A stretch of 64,000 bases of DNA from Neiella litorisoli (GCF_014773395.1 NZ_JACXAF010000004.1:124001-188000), one strand, 5' to 3'; positions 19,226-29,675 are shown, counted from the stretch's first letter. Notes: generated by a model from the sequence alone, not told the origin. Made by a program: numbers and translations.

Positions 19226-19365
19226 ATACCAAACCATGCAGACATTTGTTCTGCTCAGAGTGAAGTCAGAATCGCTAGAGGCGTTGATTATTCGGTAATT
19301 AAAATCAGAGGAATATTTAGAGGAGCACTTAGAGAAATGTTTAGGAATGCGGACGTTTCTTGGTA
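19226..19365. repeat. Degraded copy of the MITE-like element
   Basis: ATACCAAACCATGCAGACATTTG and the following CTCAGAG resemble the left end of the element at 43166-43432. A diverged inverted end, with GCGGACGTTTCTTGGTA, closes it at 19365. The inner sequence does not match, so it is a shortened or decayed relative. This explains part of the otherwise empty stretch 18977-19464. Confidence 0.5.
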
Positions 19366-19415
19366 AAGCGAGTGAAGGAAAATCGAGAGCTGGGATTGAA
19401 GGGAGTCAGAATATA

Positions 19416-19448
19416 TTGGGCAGGTACCGTCCATGGTGACCCGCCCAA
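19416..19448 (-). terminator. Possible terminator hairpin after kdgT
   Basis: TTGGGCAGGTACC and GGTGACCCGCCCAA form an imperfect stem 17 bp after the kdgT stop. The T run is poor, so termination strength is doubtful. Confidence 0.4.
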
Positions 19449-19464
19449 AACACTTATTGGAGAT

Positions 19465-20478
19465 TTAGTGGTGGTGAACTTCGGCTGTTTGCCCGTCAAC
19501 ATCGGACATGGCGTCAACACCCGATTGTTCAGGATCGCCGTAGCGCTTGTTGTACATCGCGGTGATAATCGGAACGATGATGGAGGTCACAATGACGCTG
19601 GTCGCAATCAATGCGGTGGCGCTTTGAGCGGCAATCGCAAATTTAGGTTCAATGGCGGCAATCGCAGCAGGGTTGGCAATCGCTGCACCGGCTGTTGAAG
19701 AGGCGGCAACACCAGCGGTACCGTTACCTTTACCAATCCAACGGTCAGCAAAGATAAGTGGAATACCCGTAATCACGATAACTGAAATACCTAACAAAAT
19801 ACCCAGCAAACCAGTCTCGAAGATCACACCAAGGTTAATGGTGTTACCCAATGCAAAGCCAACAAATGGAATCATAATCGAGCTGGCACGGCTGAAGAAT
19901 TCGCGCAAGCTGATATCAAGGTTACCGAGAATAAAGCCGGCCAAGAATGGCAATACCGCACCGATGAAGTGATGCAGTTCGAATGATGCAGCACCAACTG
20001 AGCCAAGGATCAGCATGGTCATCAATGGGCCAGATTCCAATGACATCAAAATGAATGCGCCGGACTCTTCACGAGTACCGTACTGGTTCATCAAACTGGC
20101 GTAGAGGCCGCCGTTGGTCATGTCCATTGCAGAGACAATGGCCAGCGTTGATAGGCCTGCAAACAAGCCGGCTTCGATGCCGTGCTCTGGTAGCAAGTTA
20201 GCGGCGATAATCGCGACCACCCAAGCTGTTGCGATCTTGGTAACAACCAACGTACCGGACTTTCTCAACACGGTACCGGTTGAGCTCAGATCAATACTTG
20301 CCCCGATACAAAAGAACCAAACCGCAAGGATTGGCAGGATCCCGGTCATAATACCTTTGGTAAAGCCACCAAAATATTCCGCAGAATCAGGTGCCAGCGT
20401 ATTGATCACCGCCCCCAAGAACAGAGGGACCAACATCATACCGCCTGGTACGCGTTCAACAGCTTGCTTTATCTTCAT
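19465..20478 (-). CDS. kdgT: 2-keto-3-deoxygluconate permease
   Basis: The 337-residue inner-membrane protein matches KdgT from the first residues ([30 protein letters not shown]). It keeps the family segments [28 protein letters not shown] and [22 protein letters not shown]. About ten hydrophobic helices are visible. It imports 2-keto-3-deoxygluconate, the common product of uronate and DEH catabolism. Here it sits beside GH88 and an SDR reductase, in line with use of the uronate half of ulvan. The His-rich tail (AEVHHH) is unremarkable. A GGTGA-type motif lies 137 nt upstream of the start. Confidence 0.92.
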   Translation of the reverse strand: MKIKQAVERVPGGMMLVPLFLGAVINTLAPDSAEYFGGFTKGIMTGILPILAVWFFCIGASIDLSSTGTVLRKSGTLVVTKIATAWVVAIIAANLLPEHGIEAGLFAGLSTLAIVSAMDMTNGGLYASLMNQYGTREESGAFILMSLESGPLMTMLILGSVGAASFELHHFIGAVLPFLAGFILGNLDISLREFFSRASSIMIPFVGFALGNTINLGVIFETGLLGILLGISVIVITGIPLIFADRWIGKGNGTAGVAASSTAGAAIANPAAIAAIEPKFAIAAQSATALIATSVIVTSIIVPIITAMYNKRYGDPEQSGVDAMSDVDGQTAEVHHH

Positions 20479-20614
20479 CGTGTTTTCTCGTCTGAATGTG
20501 AATTAACCGCGGGCGACACACAGATAACCGTTTGCGCCCCGTTGCGCGTTAACAATGATTAAATCGGTTGCACCAATGCTCTCACGCACTTTTAACAATT
20601 TCCAGTCATTTCCG

Positions 20615-20632
20615 CTCACCAATAACTAAAAC
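20615..20632 (-). promoter_or_regulatory. Candidate operator (GGTGA-type motif) upstream of kdgT
   Basis: TCACCAATAACTAAAACC on the plus strand matches the site before the heparinase-fold gene at about 16 of 18 bases. The rest of 20479-20777 holds no gene I can support. Confidence 0.4.
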
Positions 20633-20777
20633 CAATCGTCAGATCATGTTTTTGGTAAAAAATGTGATTTGGGTTTGGTCTGATGCCAATCCGTCTCGAC
20701 ATAGAACACGATTCACTGGCTTGCGATTGAGTGCGTCACTCATGCGTGGAATGCATTAAGGGCCGCCAAAATGACAA

Positions 20778-20802
20778 CGGGCAGCCACCACTGGGCTGCC
20801 CG
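20778..20802 (-). terminator. Hairpin downstream of GH88
   Basis: CGGGCAGCC and GGCTGCCCG form a perfect 9-bp G+C-rich stem 36 bp after the GH88 stop. The following sequence in minus orientation is only moderately T-rich. Confidence 0.6.
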
Positions 20803-20837
20803 CTTATTAATGACTAGGTTCTGTTGATTTAAAGCGA

Positions 20838-22070
20838 TTACAGGGTCGCTTTACAACGATGTAACGCTTCCAAGTAGTAGTAGTCGCCATAGTTCAAGGC
20901 GCCATTAATCTCTTCATCTGCCGGATAGTTACCGGTGGCTTGCTTCAACAAGAAATGGCCATTTTCACCTTTGCTGGCGAGGTACTCAGGCGATGACAGG
21001 CTGCGCAGCATCGTCATTGCGGCTTCACGATAGCGTTTCGCTTCGGCCTCATCGACATACAGCGCGAGCTCAAGCAGTGCACTTGCCACCAGCGAAGCCG
21101 CTGATGAATCACGCACGTTGCGAATGTCGTCACGATCCGGCGCGTCATAATCGAAGTACGGCACCAAATCTTCTGGCATGTTCTTGTGGGTCAAAATGTA
21201 ATTGACGATGTTGCGAGCATGGTTGAGGAATTTCTCATCTTTGGTGTAACGATACACCATGGTGTAACCATATGCGCCCCAGCCCTGACCGCGTGCCCAC
21301 GATGAATCATCGGCAATGCCCTGGAAGGTTTGCTTCCAGTTAATCTTGCCCGGCGTACGGCTGTAGTTGACCAAATGATAAGAGCTGTAATCTTCTCTGA
21401 AGTGGTTCTTCATGGTGACGGTTGCGTGGCTCACAGCAGCATCGTAATAGCGTGGATCACCGCTGGCTTTCGATGCCTCAAATAACAACTCGAGATTCAT
21501 CATGTTGTCGATGATCACAGGGAATTCCCAGTTGCCCCAACTCCACGAGAAGGTTAAACCCAGCTCAGGGTTGTAGCGCTCCATCAGGGTTTTGGCTGAG
21601 TTCAGCAGAATCGGCGAATAGGCTTCGTTACCCGTCAAGCGCAGACCATTACCAAAGGTGCTGTTCATGACAAAACCAATGTCATGGGTTTTACGGTTAA
21701 ATTGCTGAGGCTCAAGTGCTTCGGTCCATGTCGTTGCCGTTTGCAACCAGCTATCCTGTTTGTTGTGCTCGTACAGGTACCAGAAGCTGCCACCGACAAA
21801 ACCGGCAGTCCAACCCATTGGGCCATCTTGGCGGGTTTTGCCATCGGTGAACGAACGCGGAATATTCAATGGATCGGTATAGGCAGTGCGAAAACCTTCG
21901 TATTGCTCTGTCGCTTTGTCTAACGCGGCGCTACAAAAAGCGACATTTTGCTCAGGCCAGGCAATTGGCGCGGCACTACTATCAGCACCAGTCGATGCGG
22001 TTTGAGTCGCCGAACAGGCAGATAACATCAGGGTGACTGATGATGCCAAAAGAGTCATTTTTGTGTTCAT
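20838..22070 (-). CDS. GH88 unsaturated glucuronyl hydrolase, lipoprotein
   Basis: The 410-residue protein has a lipobox, MLSACSATQ (Cys19). GH88 enzymes hydrolyse unsaturated glucuronyl residues from lyase-made oligosaccharides. The two aspartates that act in Bacillus unsaturated glucuronyl hydrolase have clear counterparts: Asp130 in KTHDIGFVMNSTFG and Asp188 in PVIIDNMMNLELL. WARGQGWGAYGYTMVYRYT is the family's other hallmark. It complements the GH105 enzyme, and the two may differ in the sulfation or the neighbouring sugar they accept. The gene is divergent from the SDR gene at 22307 across a 236-bp region holding a regulatory motif at 22172-22193. Confidence 0.92.
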   Translation of the reverse strand: MNTKMTLLASSVTLMLSACSATQTASTGADSSAAPIAWPEQNVAFCSAALDKATEQYEGFRTAYTDPLNIPRSFTDGKTRQDGPMGWTAGFVGGSFWYLYEHNKQDSWLQTATTWTEALEPQQFNRKTHDIGFVMNSTFGNGLRLTGNEAYSPILLNSAKTLMERYNPELGLTFSWSWGNWEFPVIIDNMMNLELLFEASKASGDPRYYDAAVSHATVTMKNHFREDYSSYHLVNYSRTPGKINWKQTFQGIADDSSWARGQGWGAYGYTMVYRYTKDEKFLNHARNIVNYILTHKNMPEDLVPYFDYDAPDRDDIRNVRDSSAASLVASALLELALYVDEAEAKRYREAAMTMLRSLSSPEYLASKGENGHFLLKQATGNYPADEEINGALNYGDYYYLEALHRCKATL

Positions 22071-22171
22071 TTGAAACCTTCGTTATGGAGTTGCTTTTCA
22101 GCTGTCGCAGACGCTGTCAGTTAAAGCTGGAAATTTAATGGTGAAAGTAACAAAACACCGAAGAAAGAAAA

Positions 22172-22193
22172 AGACCACTAATGACCGATTATG
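22172..22193 (-). promoter_or_regulatory. Candidate operator (GGTGA-type motif) upstream of GH88
   Basis: ACCACTAATGACCGATTATG at 22174-22193 shares about 17 of 21 bases with the site before the PL24 gene, and part of the motif with the other sites. It lies about 102 nt upstream of GH88 and could also serve the divergent SDR gene. Confidence 0.45.
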
Positions 22194-22306
22194 ACTATAT
22201 CAACAAGAATTGTGATGTAAGACAATTGTAAATGGACTATTTTTGGAACTTACCCTGCTAATATCACTCTGTTGTATCAACCAATTGACTTATTCAAGGA
22301 CTTCTC

Positions 22307-23083
22307 ATGTTTGACGATCTCAAAGGCAAGCGCGTACTGATCACCGGCTCAACCCGAGGTATCGGCTTATCCGCTGCAAAAGCCTTTGCCAAGGCGGGCG
22401 CTTGCGTTGGTATTAATAGTTACCGCGATGGTGTTCATGCCGAGCAAGCACTGTTAGAACTGCAGCAATATTCCAGCAATATCGCCTTTTTCAAAGCCGA
22501 CCTGAGCAACACTGATGACTGCCAGCGGTTGGTCAATGATTTTGTCAGCCATTTTGGCGGTATCGATGTGCTGGTTAACAATGGCGGTGCGCTCGGCGGG
22601 CGACGTGGTCTCGAGGAGATTGATGATGCTTTCTTTGCCGATGTCACTCACATTAATACCCGATCGGTGTTGATGGTCACCAAATATGCGATTCCTCATT
22701 TGCGCCAATCAGCGCAACAAAGTGGCACCTCAGCAGCGGTCATTAGCACCGGCTCGATTGCCGCGCGACAAGGCGGCGGCCCAGGCGCGAGCCTTTATGC
22801 GGCGGCAAAAGCTTGGTTGCACAACATTCATCGAGCTTGGGTGAAAGAATTTACCGCCGATAATATTCGCTTCAACATCGTCTCTCCTGGCGTTATCGAC
22901 ACCAACTTCCATGCAGACAAAGATCAAGCGGCGCGCCAGCGCATCGCCAGCGGTATTCCAATGAATCGCTTAGGCACCGGCGAAGACTGTGCGCCGGCTT
23001 TCCTATTCTTTGCATCTCACACCGCTAGCAGCTACATCACCGGCCAGATATTGGATATCAACGGCGGTCAGTACGCGCCCTAA
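22307..23083 (+). CDS. SDR-family NAD(P)-dependent oxidoreductase, probably uronate branch
   Basis: This is a classical 258-residue short-chain dehydrogenase. It has the cofactor motif ITGSTRGIGLSAA near residue 13, the variant NNGG (usually NNAG) near residue 91, a catalytic Ser in ISTGSIAARQ and Tyr/Lys in LYAAAKAW, and the PGVIDT segment. AAGGAC precedes the ATG. Next to kdgT and GH88, the likely job is reduction of DEH (4-deoxy-5-hexulose uronate) to 2-keto-3-deoxygluconate, as for alginate-type DEH reductases. It is not close to E. coli KduD by eye, and other sugar substrates such as rhamnose cannot be excluded. Context drives the functional call. Confidence 0.75.
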   Translation: MFDDLKGKRVLITGSTRGIGLSAAKAFAKAGACVGINSYRDGVHAEQALLELQQYSSNIAFFKADLSNTDDCQRLVNDFVSHFGGIDVLVNNGGALGGRRGLEEIDDAFFADVTHINTRSVLMVTKYAIPHLRQSAQQSGTSAAVISTGSIAARQGGGPGASLYAAAKAWLHNIHRAWVKEFTADNIRFNIVSPGVIDTNFHADKDQAARQRIASGIPMNRLGTGEDCAPAFLFFASHTASSYITGQILDINGGQYAP

Positions 23084-23100
23084 ACGCCGCGTTTAGATCA

Positions 23101-23138
23101 AAAAAAGCCCGATGGTATCAGTGCCTATCGGGCTTTTT
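23101..23138. terminator. Bidirectional terminator between SDR and PL24 genes
   Basis: AAAAAAGCCCGAT and ATCGGGCTTTTT form a stem with T runs in both directions, serving the convergent genes ending at 23083 and 23169. Confidence 0.88.
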
Positions 23139-23168
23139 ATGGTTAAGAGCTAGTGCGTTAGTTACACT

Positions 23169-25478
23169 CTATTCCGCCTTGTTCTGCCCTACTCGGCGCA
23201 AACCAAGCAGTGCTAACATTAGCAGCCCAAACGGGTTCATTGAGCCACCGCCGCCACCCGAACCTCCAGCACTTGGCGAGCCACCTTCGGCGGGTTTGGC
23301 TGTCACTCGGATGGTCATGGTCGCTTCAGCACTATCACCTTCACTATCGGTGACGACCGCTTTGAAGGTGTGCGCGCCAACCGCCAGTGTTGCCAACAAC
23401 GACTCTGCCTGCGTCCATTGATATGGCGCTGCAGTTTTGCTACTTACTTCTGAACCGTTGACAAACAAGGTCACCTCGGCAATCGCTCGACCCGCGATCG
23501 GTGAGCTTGCCTCAACGCCAAATGACAGGTTTTGATAGCCTTCGGTAAGCGATGCCGGAGCTTCGGTCACCGCAATAGTTGGCGTTGGATCCAGTACAGT
23601 CAAAGTCGCGAGTGCTTCACTGCTGGTGTTGCCATCATCGGTCGCCACTACTTTTAGCTGATAGCTGCCCGGTGCTAAGTTCTGCAATGCCGCATCGGCT
23701 TGTGACCACTGATAAGGCGCTGCATCGAGCGTCGAAACCAAGGTATCACCAATATACAAAGCAACGCTTTCAATACTGGTATTGTTGCTTAGCGTTGATA
23801 CCTCAGCGGTTACTGACAGGGCGTCATAGCCTTGCACTATAGTTGGCTCACTCAGATCAAGGCTGACAGTCGCCTTTGCAATACCCAGATCGATCACTTG
23901 TAAATGAAGTGGTCGTGCGGTACCTGATTTTGCTTCCATTAAGTAGTAATAGACTTTGCCATCTTTAATGTAAGCCGTGCCGTGCTGGAAGTTAATTGTG
24001 GTAGTGGTGTCACTGTACACTTCTTCAAACTTGGTGGTGCCGCCCACTGCTTTTTGCACATAGGGTTTCTTGTCGCGCAAGCCGATGATGTAAATATCGT
24101 CACCGGCGGCGTAAATGCTCTCTGCGCCCGGAATACCATCAGCGTGAATAAATTCAGTGGCGCCAGCCGGTTTATAGAGGTGGCCATACACCGTTTGGTT
24201 GAATTCTCGGTCTTGTACTTTATGAATAAAGTGCAAGTCACCTTTGTCGGTCATCGCCCAATCAAAACCACCAACAATGTAGACTTTGCCCGGCGGTGTG
24301 CCAGCGCCATTCGCTGAGGTGTCTTCGGTTTTGACCAAATCGCCCGGCTCGAAAACCTTGATTTCATCGGCATCGACCAACGGCCAAGTGATTTGCTTGC
24401 CGGTGTGATCGCGCCATAAGTTCGTCGCCGGATCATCCAAGTAGGCGTAATAAATACCATTTTGGTAGATGTACTTATCATTGTTGTTGCTACTACGCCG
24501 CTGGAAACCGACCCGAAGTTTGCCGTTAAAATACTTCATATTGCCGTAAAGACCCCAGTTATGGTCTAAGCCATGACTTTTCTGATCTTTATGGTTAAAC
24601 GGATCAAAGCGGCTCCACGTTTCGGCAGACGCATCGTACTTGTTGTAGTAATAAGCACCGTTGTTGTTGCCACCCCAGCGCATGTAGAGCAGTAAATCAT
24701 CTTCGGTCGTTTCAAAGAACTTAGGATATGTGAAGGCAGAAAAATTGAGCTTATCGTCGAGGTCGCCAGTCATCACTAGATGTTTATAATCATCCGGCCC
24801 CTCGCTGACTTCACTAGTATCAGGCACAAACTGTTTGACTAGGGTGAAGTCTTCATCCGCTACTTCTGCCGCACCAGCGAGGCTATAGCTGTAACGGAAA
24901 TAGTCATTTAAAAACGGTTCATCCGGATATTTTTCCAAATCACCATATTTGTTATCCGGCACTGATTTGTCGCCGTAGGCGTGCATGTCGTACACCATGT
25001 GGATGGTGCCATTAATCGGACTCACCGCCAGACCGATGGTGTTGTGCGATTCACCAATCCACCAACGACCTTGATAGCCGGTATGTTGATGGGGAAACTC
25101 AATGGTTTTGACGCTGCCTGTTTTGGTATTGAGACGAGACAGCATGACGTGACGGTCGTCTTTACCACCACGATACCAAGTCATGAACACATAATGCTTA
25201 TAGATTTTGACCGCATCACCATGGGCAGAAATGCTGCCACCAAATTTGTAGTGATACCGGCTGTCATCTTGTTGCTCTTGGGTGCTCAGGTTTTGGTTTT
25301 TAAAGGTGCTGGAGTCGATATCGTAACCATCAAAATGCAACGCATTATCGGCAATTTTGGTGGTTGACTCTAATGTCACTGCGGCATTGGCGCCGGTTGA
25401 TGCCATTAGCAGCAAGCTTGCACAGCAGCCCGCAGCTAGCTTGGTTACGCCCTGTATTGGGTAACTCTTGTTATTCAT
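23169..25478 (-). CDS. PL24-like ulvan lyase with two Ig-like modules and GlyGly-CTERM anchor
   Basis: The 769-residue secreted lyase starts at ATG 25478, behind AGGAAAGG; the 59 residues upstream in frame lack a plausible signal. The signal peptide ends [10 protein letters not shown] seven-bladed propeller (about 35-500) has the PL24-type segment with [37 protein letters not shown] and [11 protein letters not shown], containing the likely catalytic histidines. Two Ig-like modules (about 510-600 and 610-700) share the repeated PYQWxQA segment. The tail [25 protein letters not shown] is a GlyGly-CTERM signal, cleaved by rhombosortase in type II-secreting Gammaproteobacteria. It cuts ulvan between sulfated rhamnose and glucuronate if the PL24 call is right. 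A shorter relative lies at 50724-52271. Confidence 0.87.
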   Translation of the reverse strand: MNNKSYPIQGVTKLAAGCCASLLLMASTGANAAVTLESTTKIADNALHFDGYDIDSSTFKNQNLSTQEQQDDSRYHYKFGGSISAHGDAVKIYKHYVFMTWYRGGKDDRHVMLSRLNTKTGSVKTIEFPHQHTGYQGRWWIGESHNTIGLAVSPINGTIHMVYDMHAYGDKSVPDNKYGDLEKYPDEPFLNDYFRYSYSLAGAAEVADEDFTLVKQFVPDTSEVSEGPDDYKHLVMTGDLDDKLNFSAFTYPKFFETTEDDLLLYMRWGGNNNGAYYYNKYDASAETWSRFDPFNHKDQKSHGLDHNWGLYGNMKYFNGKLRVGFQRRSSNNNDKYIYQNGIYYAYLDDPATNLWRDHTGKQITWPLVDADEIKVFEPGDLVKTEDTSANGAGTPPGKVYIVGGFDWAMTDKGDLHFIHKVQDREFNQTVYGHLYKPAGATEFIHADGIPGAESIYAAGDDIYIIGLRDKKPYVQKAVGGTTKFEEVYSDTTTTINFQHGTAYIKDGKVYYYLMEAKSGTARPLHLQVIDLGIAKATVSLDLSEPTIVQGYDALSVTAEVSTLSNNTSIESVALYIGDTLVSTLDAAPYQWSQADAALQNLAPGSYQLKVVATDDGNTSSEALATLTVLDPTPTIAVTEAPASLTEGYQNLSFGVEASSPIAGRAIAEVTLFVNGSEVSSKTAAPYQWTQAESLLATLAVGAHTFKAVVTDSEGDSAEATMTIRVTAKPAEGGSPSAGGSGGGGGSMNPFGLLMLALLGLRRVGQNKAE

Positions 25479-25551
25479 TGTGTGAATACCCTTTCCTGGT
25501 TTTGAGTGTGGAATTTTCGTTATCTGTTTTGTTATTAATTTGTTACTTAGA

Positions 25552-25585
25552 AAGATCAGGCAGCTAAACGGCAAATTGCTACCCG
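25552..25585 (-). promoter_or_regulatory. Weak copy of the ECF-type promoter element upstream of PL24
   Basis: In minus orientation CGGGTAGCAA is followed after 17 nt by TGATCTT (consensus TTTTCYW), 73 nt before the start codon. The upstream box fits well. The downstream box fits poorly, and a better CTTTCTAA lies 4 nt further on. Confidence 0.4.
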
Positions 25586-25590
25586 CTTGC

Positions 25591-25612
25591 TCACCAGTAA
25601 TGACCGAATTTG
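25591..25612 (-). promoter_or_regulatory. Candidate operator (GGTGA-type motif) upstream of PL24
   Basis: TCACCAGTAATGACCGAATT on the plus strand shares its core TAATGACCGA with the GH88 site. TTGATCA follows about 43 nt after the TAATGA start, as in the sulfatase and galT upstream modules. Confidence 0.45.
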
Positions 25613-25652
25613 CTTGTTTTACCCTTGCATTTGAGTGTTTGATCACAGCCGA

Positions 25653-25694
25653 CAAAAAAAACGCCCTAACTCCATCGCTGGAATTAAGGCGTCG
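25653..25694 (-). terminator. Rho-independent terminator of the gal operon
   Basis: In minus orientation ACGCCTTAATTCC pairs with GGAGTTAGGGCGT, followed by a run of seven to eight T, 38 bp after the symporter stop. Confidence 0.88.
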
Positions 25695-25731
25695 TCGGAA
25701 TGCGGTTATGAGTTAACGATGGCTAATTTCA

Positions 25732-27294
25732 TTACCACCAGGTGACATAGAAGCAGGTCAGAATAATGACACAGCCAACGGCAGCGATATTAAACGACTT
25801 GCCAGTGTCGAAACTCACTTCGCTCAAGCTCACCGAGTTGTCTGTGCAGGTGCGTTTGCCCATCAAGGAAACAACAACCGACGCGGCCAAGCAAAGCAGG
25901 AAGACAAGACCAATGCGGTCCATGAACGGCAATTCTGGCCAAAGCACTTTAAAGCCGACAGAGAACACGGCCGAGCCCAATGCTGCCGCCAAAGCGCCCT
26001 GCGACGTGGTTTTGCTCCAGAACATACCCATCACGAAGATCACCACAATGCCTGGGGTAAACAAACCCGTGAATTCTTGGATGTACTGGAACGCTTGATC
26101 AAATTGGCCAAGCAGCGGCTGGGCTGTGAACAAGGCAATACACAGCGACAACAAGGTGGCGATACGGCCAACGTGGACGTAGTGAGTTTGGCTGCGATTT
26201 GGTCGCAATGGCTTGTAAATGTCCATGGTGAAAATGGTCGAAATACTGTTGGTCATTGACGCCAAGCTCGACACAATTGCAGCCACTAAGGCGGCGAACA
26301 CCAATCCTTTGAGACCGACTGGCATCAAGTTCATCATTGACGGATAAGCTTCATCGGGCTTGCTCAAATCTGGGTACAACAACACCGCAGCAATACCCGG
26401 CAACACCACAATAATTGGCATCAGCAGTTTTAAGTACGCCGCAAAAGCAATACCTTTTTGCGCCTCTTGGGTGTTTTTGGCCGCTAATGCGCGCTGAATA
26501 ATGTACTGGTTAAAGCCCCAATAACTAATATTCATCACCCACATACCACCAACCAATACCGAGATCCCCGGCAAGTTCATGTAGTTAGGGTTGTCTTGGC
26601 TGAGGATCATGTCGAAATGGCCCGGCACTTTGTCGGTCAATACGCCAAAACCTGCAATCACACCTTGACCATCAGAGACCGCATCAAGGGCCAGGTAGGA
26701 CAGCAACAGACCGCCAAACACCAGCAGCACCACCTGCAAAATATCGGTGTAAGCAACCGCCTTCAAACCACCATAGAGTGAATAGGCAATAGCAAACACG
26801 GCGAGGAAGATCATCCCGAACATCCAATCGACGCCGGCTACGGTTTCGATTGCCAAACCACCAAGCCACAGCACCGCAGTGAGGTTCACGAACACGTAAA
26901 CAGCCAACCAGAACAGTGCCAGCACGGTCTTAACTCGGCTATCAAAACGCTGCTCCAAGTACTGAGGCATGGTGTAGATTTGATTCTTCAAGAAGATCGG
27001 TAGCAGATATTTACCCACCAAAATCAAGGTAATGGCCGACATCCATTCATAGGATGCAATCGCCAAGCCCAGCGCGTAACCTGAGCCCGACATACCGATG
27101 ATCTGCTCGGCAGAAATATTCGACGCAATGAGTGACGCACCGATAGCCCACCAAGGCAGAGCCTTACTCGCCAAAAAGTAGTCTTCGGTATTGCGTTCAT
27201 GGTTTTTACTACCGCGGGAGATCCACAGCGCAATAAACAGCAAACCAATGACGTAGGCGATAAAAACGCTGGTATCCAGCATATGGAGTTTCAT
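25732..27294 (-). CDS. Sodium/galactose symporter, SSS family (vSGLT-like)
   Basis: The 520-residue inner-membrane transporter has about 14 helices. It closely follows Vibrio vSGLT: WWAIGASLIASNISAEQ, IGMSGSGYALGLAIASYEW, YWGFNQYIIQRALAAK, and AAIVSSLASMTNSISTIFTMD. The galactose-contacting Gln and Glu of the first unwound helix, the Asn in GFNQYI, the Lys in AAYLKLL and the Gln in FQYIQEF are all present, as are the Ser residues of the sodium site in IVSSLAS. It therefore probably imports galactose with sodium. Its start codon lies 2 nt after the galK stop and its ribosome site (GAGGAA) is inside galK, so galT-galK-symporter form one tightly coupled operon. Confidence 0.92.
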   Translation of the reverse strand: MKLHMLDTSVFIAYVIGLLFIALWISRGSKNHERNTEDYFLASKALPWWAIGASLIASNISAEQIIGMSGSGYALGLAIASYEWMSAITLILVGKYLLPIFLKNQIYTMPQYLEQRFDSRVKTVLALFWLAVYVFVNLTAVLWLGGLAIETVAGVDWMFGMIFLAVFAIAYSLYGGLKAVAYTDILQVVLLVFGGLLLSYLALDAVSDGQGVIAGFGVLTDKVPGHFDMILSQDNPNYMNLPGISVLVGGMWVMNISYWGFNQYIIQRALAAKNTQEAQKGIAFAAYLKLLMPIIVVLPGIAAVLLYPDLSKPDEAYPSMMNLMPVGLKGLVFAALVAAIVSSLASMTNSISTIFTMDIYKPLRPNRSQTHYVHVGRIATLLSLCIALFTAQPLLGQFDQAFQYIQEFTGLFTPGIVVIFVMGMFWSKTTSQGALAAALGSAVFSVGFKVLWPELPFMDRIGLVFLLCLAASVVVSLMGKRTCTDNSVSLSEVSFDTGKSFNIAAVGCVIILTCFYVTWW

Positions 27295-27296
27295 TT

Positions 27297-28511
27297 TTAT
27301 TCCTCGCTACAACTTGCTACTTCGGCACATTCGGCGGAGATAACAGAGTCAGTTAATTGCATATCGTGTTGTCCTGCGCCAATTTCGGCAGAACAAATGA
27401 ACACATCGGGGGTTAATCCGGTGCGTTTGGGATACTCGCGCAGCACCACTTGCTTGACCTGTTGCACCATGTCATCAGGCACAATCGCAACCACGCAGCC
27501 ACCAAAACCACCGCCGGTCATGCGCACACCACCACGCTGGCCAATCTCGGCTTTGATGATGGCAACCAGCAGATCAATTTCTGGCACCGTGATTTCAAAG
27601 TCGTCGCGCATCGACTGATGAGATTCCGCCATCAGCGCTTGCAAGCGGCTCATGTCATTGTTGGCCATGGCGATTGCGGCCTGCTGGGTGCGTTCGTTTT
27701 CACTGACCACATGACGAGCACGCTGCAAAGTAACGGGCGGTAACAAGTGTTGTTTGGCTTCAAATTGCTGCCAGTCAACATCGCGCAGCGCCTTCACGCC
27801 AAGGATTGCCGAGGCTTGCTCGCACTGTTCGCGGCGCAGGTTATATTCGCTATCAACCAAGCCCCGCTTTTTGTTGGAATTAACAATGACAATGGAATGA
27901 CCGCTCGGCAGCGGCACAGCTTTGGTTTCTAGGGTTCGGCAATCGATTAGTGACGCGTGCTGTTGCTCTGCTTTGGCGGAGATCAGCTGATCCATAATGC
28001 CGCAATTACAACCAACGAATAGGTTCTCGGCTTGCTGACCGACTAGGGCAATGTCCTGCTGGCTAATATCCAGTTGATACAAAGCCTTAAAGGTCTGGCC
28101 GATGACCACTTCCAATGAAGCAGATGAACTCAAACCGGCACCGCGCGGCACGTCACCAGCAATGGCAATATCAGCGCCACCAAGCTGGAAACCGCGCTCA
28201 AGCAAGTATTTCACCACGCCACGAATGTAGTTGGCCCACAACTGAGGGCTCTCACTAATCGGCTGGCTCACTGAAAACTCATCCACTTGGCCGTCGCAAT
28301 CCAGCGCTAACACGCGCACGACATTATCATCGCGCTTATTAGCAGCAGCCAACGTTTTGAAGTTAATGGCGCAGGGCAGCACAAAACCATCGTTGTAATC
28401 GGTATGCTCACCAATCAGGTTAACGCGGCCCGGCGCTTGCAGAAGATAACTCGGAGCGGCGCCAAATTTGTTGGCAAACTCGCTCGTCACCAGTTGAACT
28501 AATTGAGACAT
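27297..28511 (-). CDS. galK: Galactokinase
   Basis: The 404-residue GHMP kinase phosphorylates galactose to galactose-1-phosphate in the cytoplasm. The signature segments are [21 protein letters not shown] near the N-terminus, [14 protein letters not shown] (ATP-binding glycine/serine loop) and [13 protein letters not shown] near the C-terminus. I start at ATG 28511 rather than the in-frame codon at 28553: AAAGGA precedes it, the family starts there, and the upstream start would overlap galT. It lies 7 bp after galT and is followed directly by the symporter. Confidence 0.95.
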   Translation of the reverse strand: MSQLVQLVTSEFANKFGAAPSYLLQAPGRVNLIGEHTDYNDGFVLPCAINFKTLAAANKRDDNVVRVLALDCDGQVDEFSVSQPISESPQLWANYIRGVVKYLLERGFQLGGADIAIAGDVPRGAGLSSSASLEVVIGQTFKALYQLDISQQDIALVGQQAENLFVGCNCGIMDQLISAKAEQQHASLIDCRTLETKAVPLPSGHSIVIVNSNKKRGLVDSEYNLRREQCEQASAILGVKALRDVDWQQFEAKQHLLPPVTLQRARHVVSENERTQQAAIAMANNDMSRLQALMAESHQSMRDDFEITVPEIDLLVAIIKAEIGQRGGVRMTGGGFGGCVVAIVPDDMVQQVKQVVLREYPKRTGLTPDVFICSAEIGAGQHDMQLTDSVISAECAEVASCSEE

Positions 28512-28518
28512 AAATCCT

Positions 28519-29562
28519 TTACCTTGTTTCACTAAAGTGAGTTTCCGACACACTACGCAAGCGCTCTGCGGCTTGTTCTGCGGTCAAATCACGTTGGATA
28601 TCGGCCAACATTTCGTAACCGACCATGAACTTGCGGACCGTTGCAGAGCGCAACAACGGCGGGAAAAAGCTCGCATGAAGGGTCCATTCAGGGTGTTCTT
28701 GACCGTCATAAGGCGCACCATGCCAGCCCATCGAATAAGGGAATGAGCAATTGAACAAGTTGTCATAGCGAATGGTGATCTGCTTTAAGATGTCAGCCAA
28801 TGATGATTGCTGCGACTCACTTAAATCGACCATTCGGGCAACATTGAATTTAGGCAGTAGCAGGGTTTCAAATGGCCATGCTGCCCAATAGGGCACCACC
28901 ACGACCCAGTCGTCATTGGCTACTACAACGCGTTCTTGATTGGCCAATTCTCGGCGCACGTAATCGGCCAATAGCGGCGCTTGTTGGCGCTCAAAATACT
29001 GCTGCTGGCTGCTTTGTTTCTTTTCTATCAAAGTCGGCAAATGTTGTTGTGCCCAGATTTGGCCGTGGGGGTGTGGGTTGGAGCAGCCCATCATCGCCCC
29101 CTTATTTTCAAACACTTGCACCCACTGGTACTGTTGCCCTAACTCAGCACATTGGTCGACCCAGGTAGCAACGACATTGGCAATCTCATCACAGCTGAGT
29201 TGCGGTATGGTTTTGCTGTGATCGGGCGAAAAACAAATGACTCGACTCTCACCCTGCTCGGTTTGCATCCGAAATAACGGGTCATCACTTGCTGCATTCG
29301 GTGTGTCCGGCTTCAGTGCAGCAAAATCGTTATTAAACACAAAGGTGGTGGTGTAGTTGTCGTTCACCTCGCCATTGATACGCGTGTTGCCCGGACACAA
29401 ATAACACGATTCGTCGTACGCGGGCTTTTGCCCTTGCTCAAGAGTCTCGACTTGTCCTTGCCACGGCCGCTTGGCCCTGTGCGGCGACACCAGTACCCAT
29501 TCGTTGATCAACGGATTGAATCGACGATGCGGGTGCTCAGTCGGGTCAAAAACACTGCTCAT
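28519..29562 (-). CDS. galT: Galactose-1-phosphate uridylyltransferase
   Basis: The 347-residue enzyme exchanges galactose-1-phosphate with UDP-glucose in the Leloir pathway. It has the substrate segment [23 protein letters not shown], zinc-ligand cysteines in CYLCPG, the nucleophile motif [12 protein letters not shown], and [27 protein letters not shown] near the end. It is the first gene of the gal operon; a perfect LacI-type palindrome lies 41 bp upstream. Galactose is a minor component of some algal glycans; the operon may also serve an unrelated substrate. Confidence 0.95.
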   Translation of the reverse strand: MSSVFDPTEHPHRRFNPLINEWVLVSPHRAKRPWQGQVETLEQGQKPAYDESCYLCPGNTRINGEVNDNYTTTFVFNNDFAALKPDTPNAASDDPLFRMQTEQGESRVICFSPDHSKTIPQLSCDEIANVVATWVDQCAELGQQYQWVQVFENKGAMMGCSNPHPHGQIWAQQHLPTLIEKKQSSQQQYFERQQAPLLADYVRRELANQERVVVANDDWVVVVPYWAAWPFETLLLPKFNVARMVDLSESQQSSLADILKQITIRYDNLFNCSFPYSMGWHGAPYDGQEHPEWTLHASFFPPLLRSATVRKFMVGYEMLADIQRDLTAEQAAERLRSVSETHFSETR

Positions 29563-29602
29563 AGTGGTCGCTTTCTTCCTTTTTTGGTTTGTTCCGTCAA
29601 CT

Positions 29603-29622
29603 TGGGTTAAACGTTTAACCCA
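29603..29622. promoter_or_regulatory. LacI-family operator, perfect 20-bp palindrome
   Basis: TGGGTTAAACGTTTAACCCA is its own reverse complement, with the AACGTT centre typical of LacI-family sites. It lies between the divergent galT and LacI-regulator genes, 41 bp before galT. The adjacent regulator probably binds here to repress the gal operon and perhaps itself. Confidence 0.85.
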
Positions 29623-29675
29623 TTAAATTGACTAATTACGCGCAATATACAAACAAAAACGATCAATAACGATTA

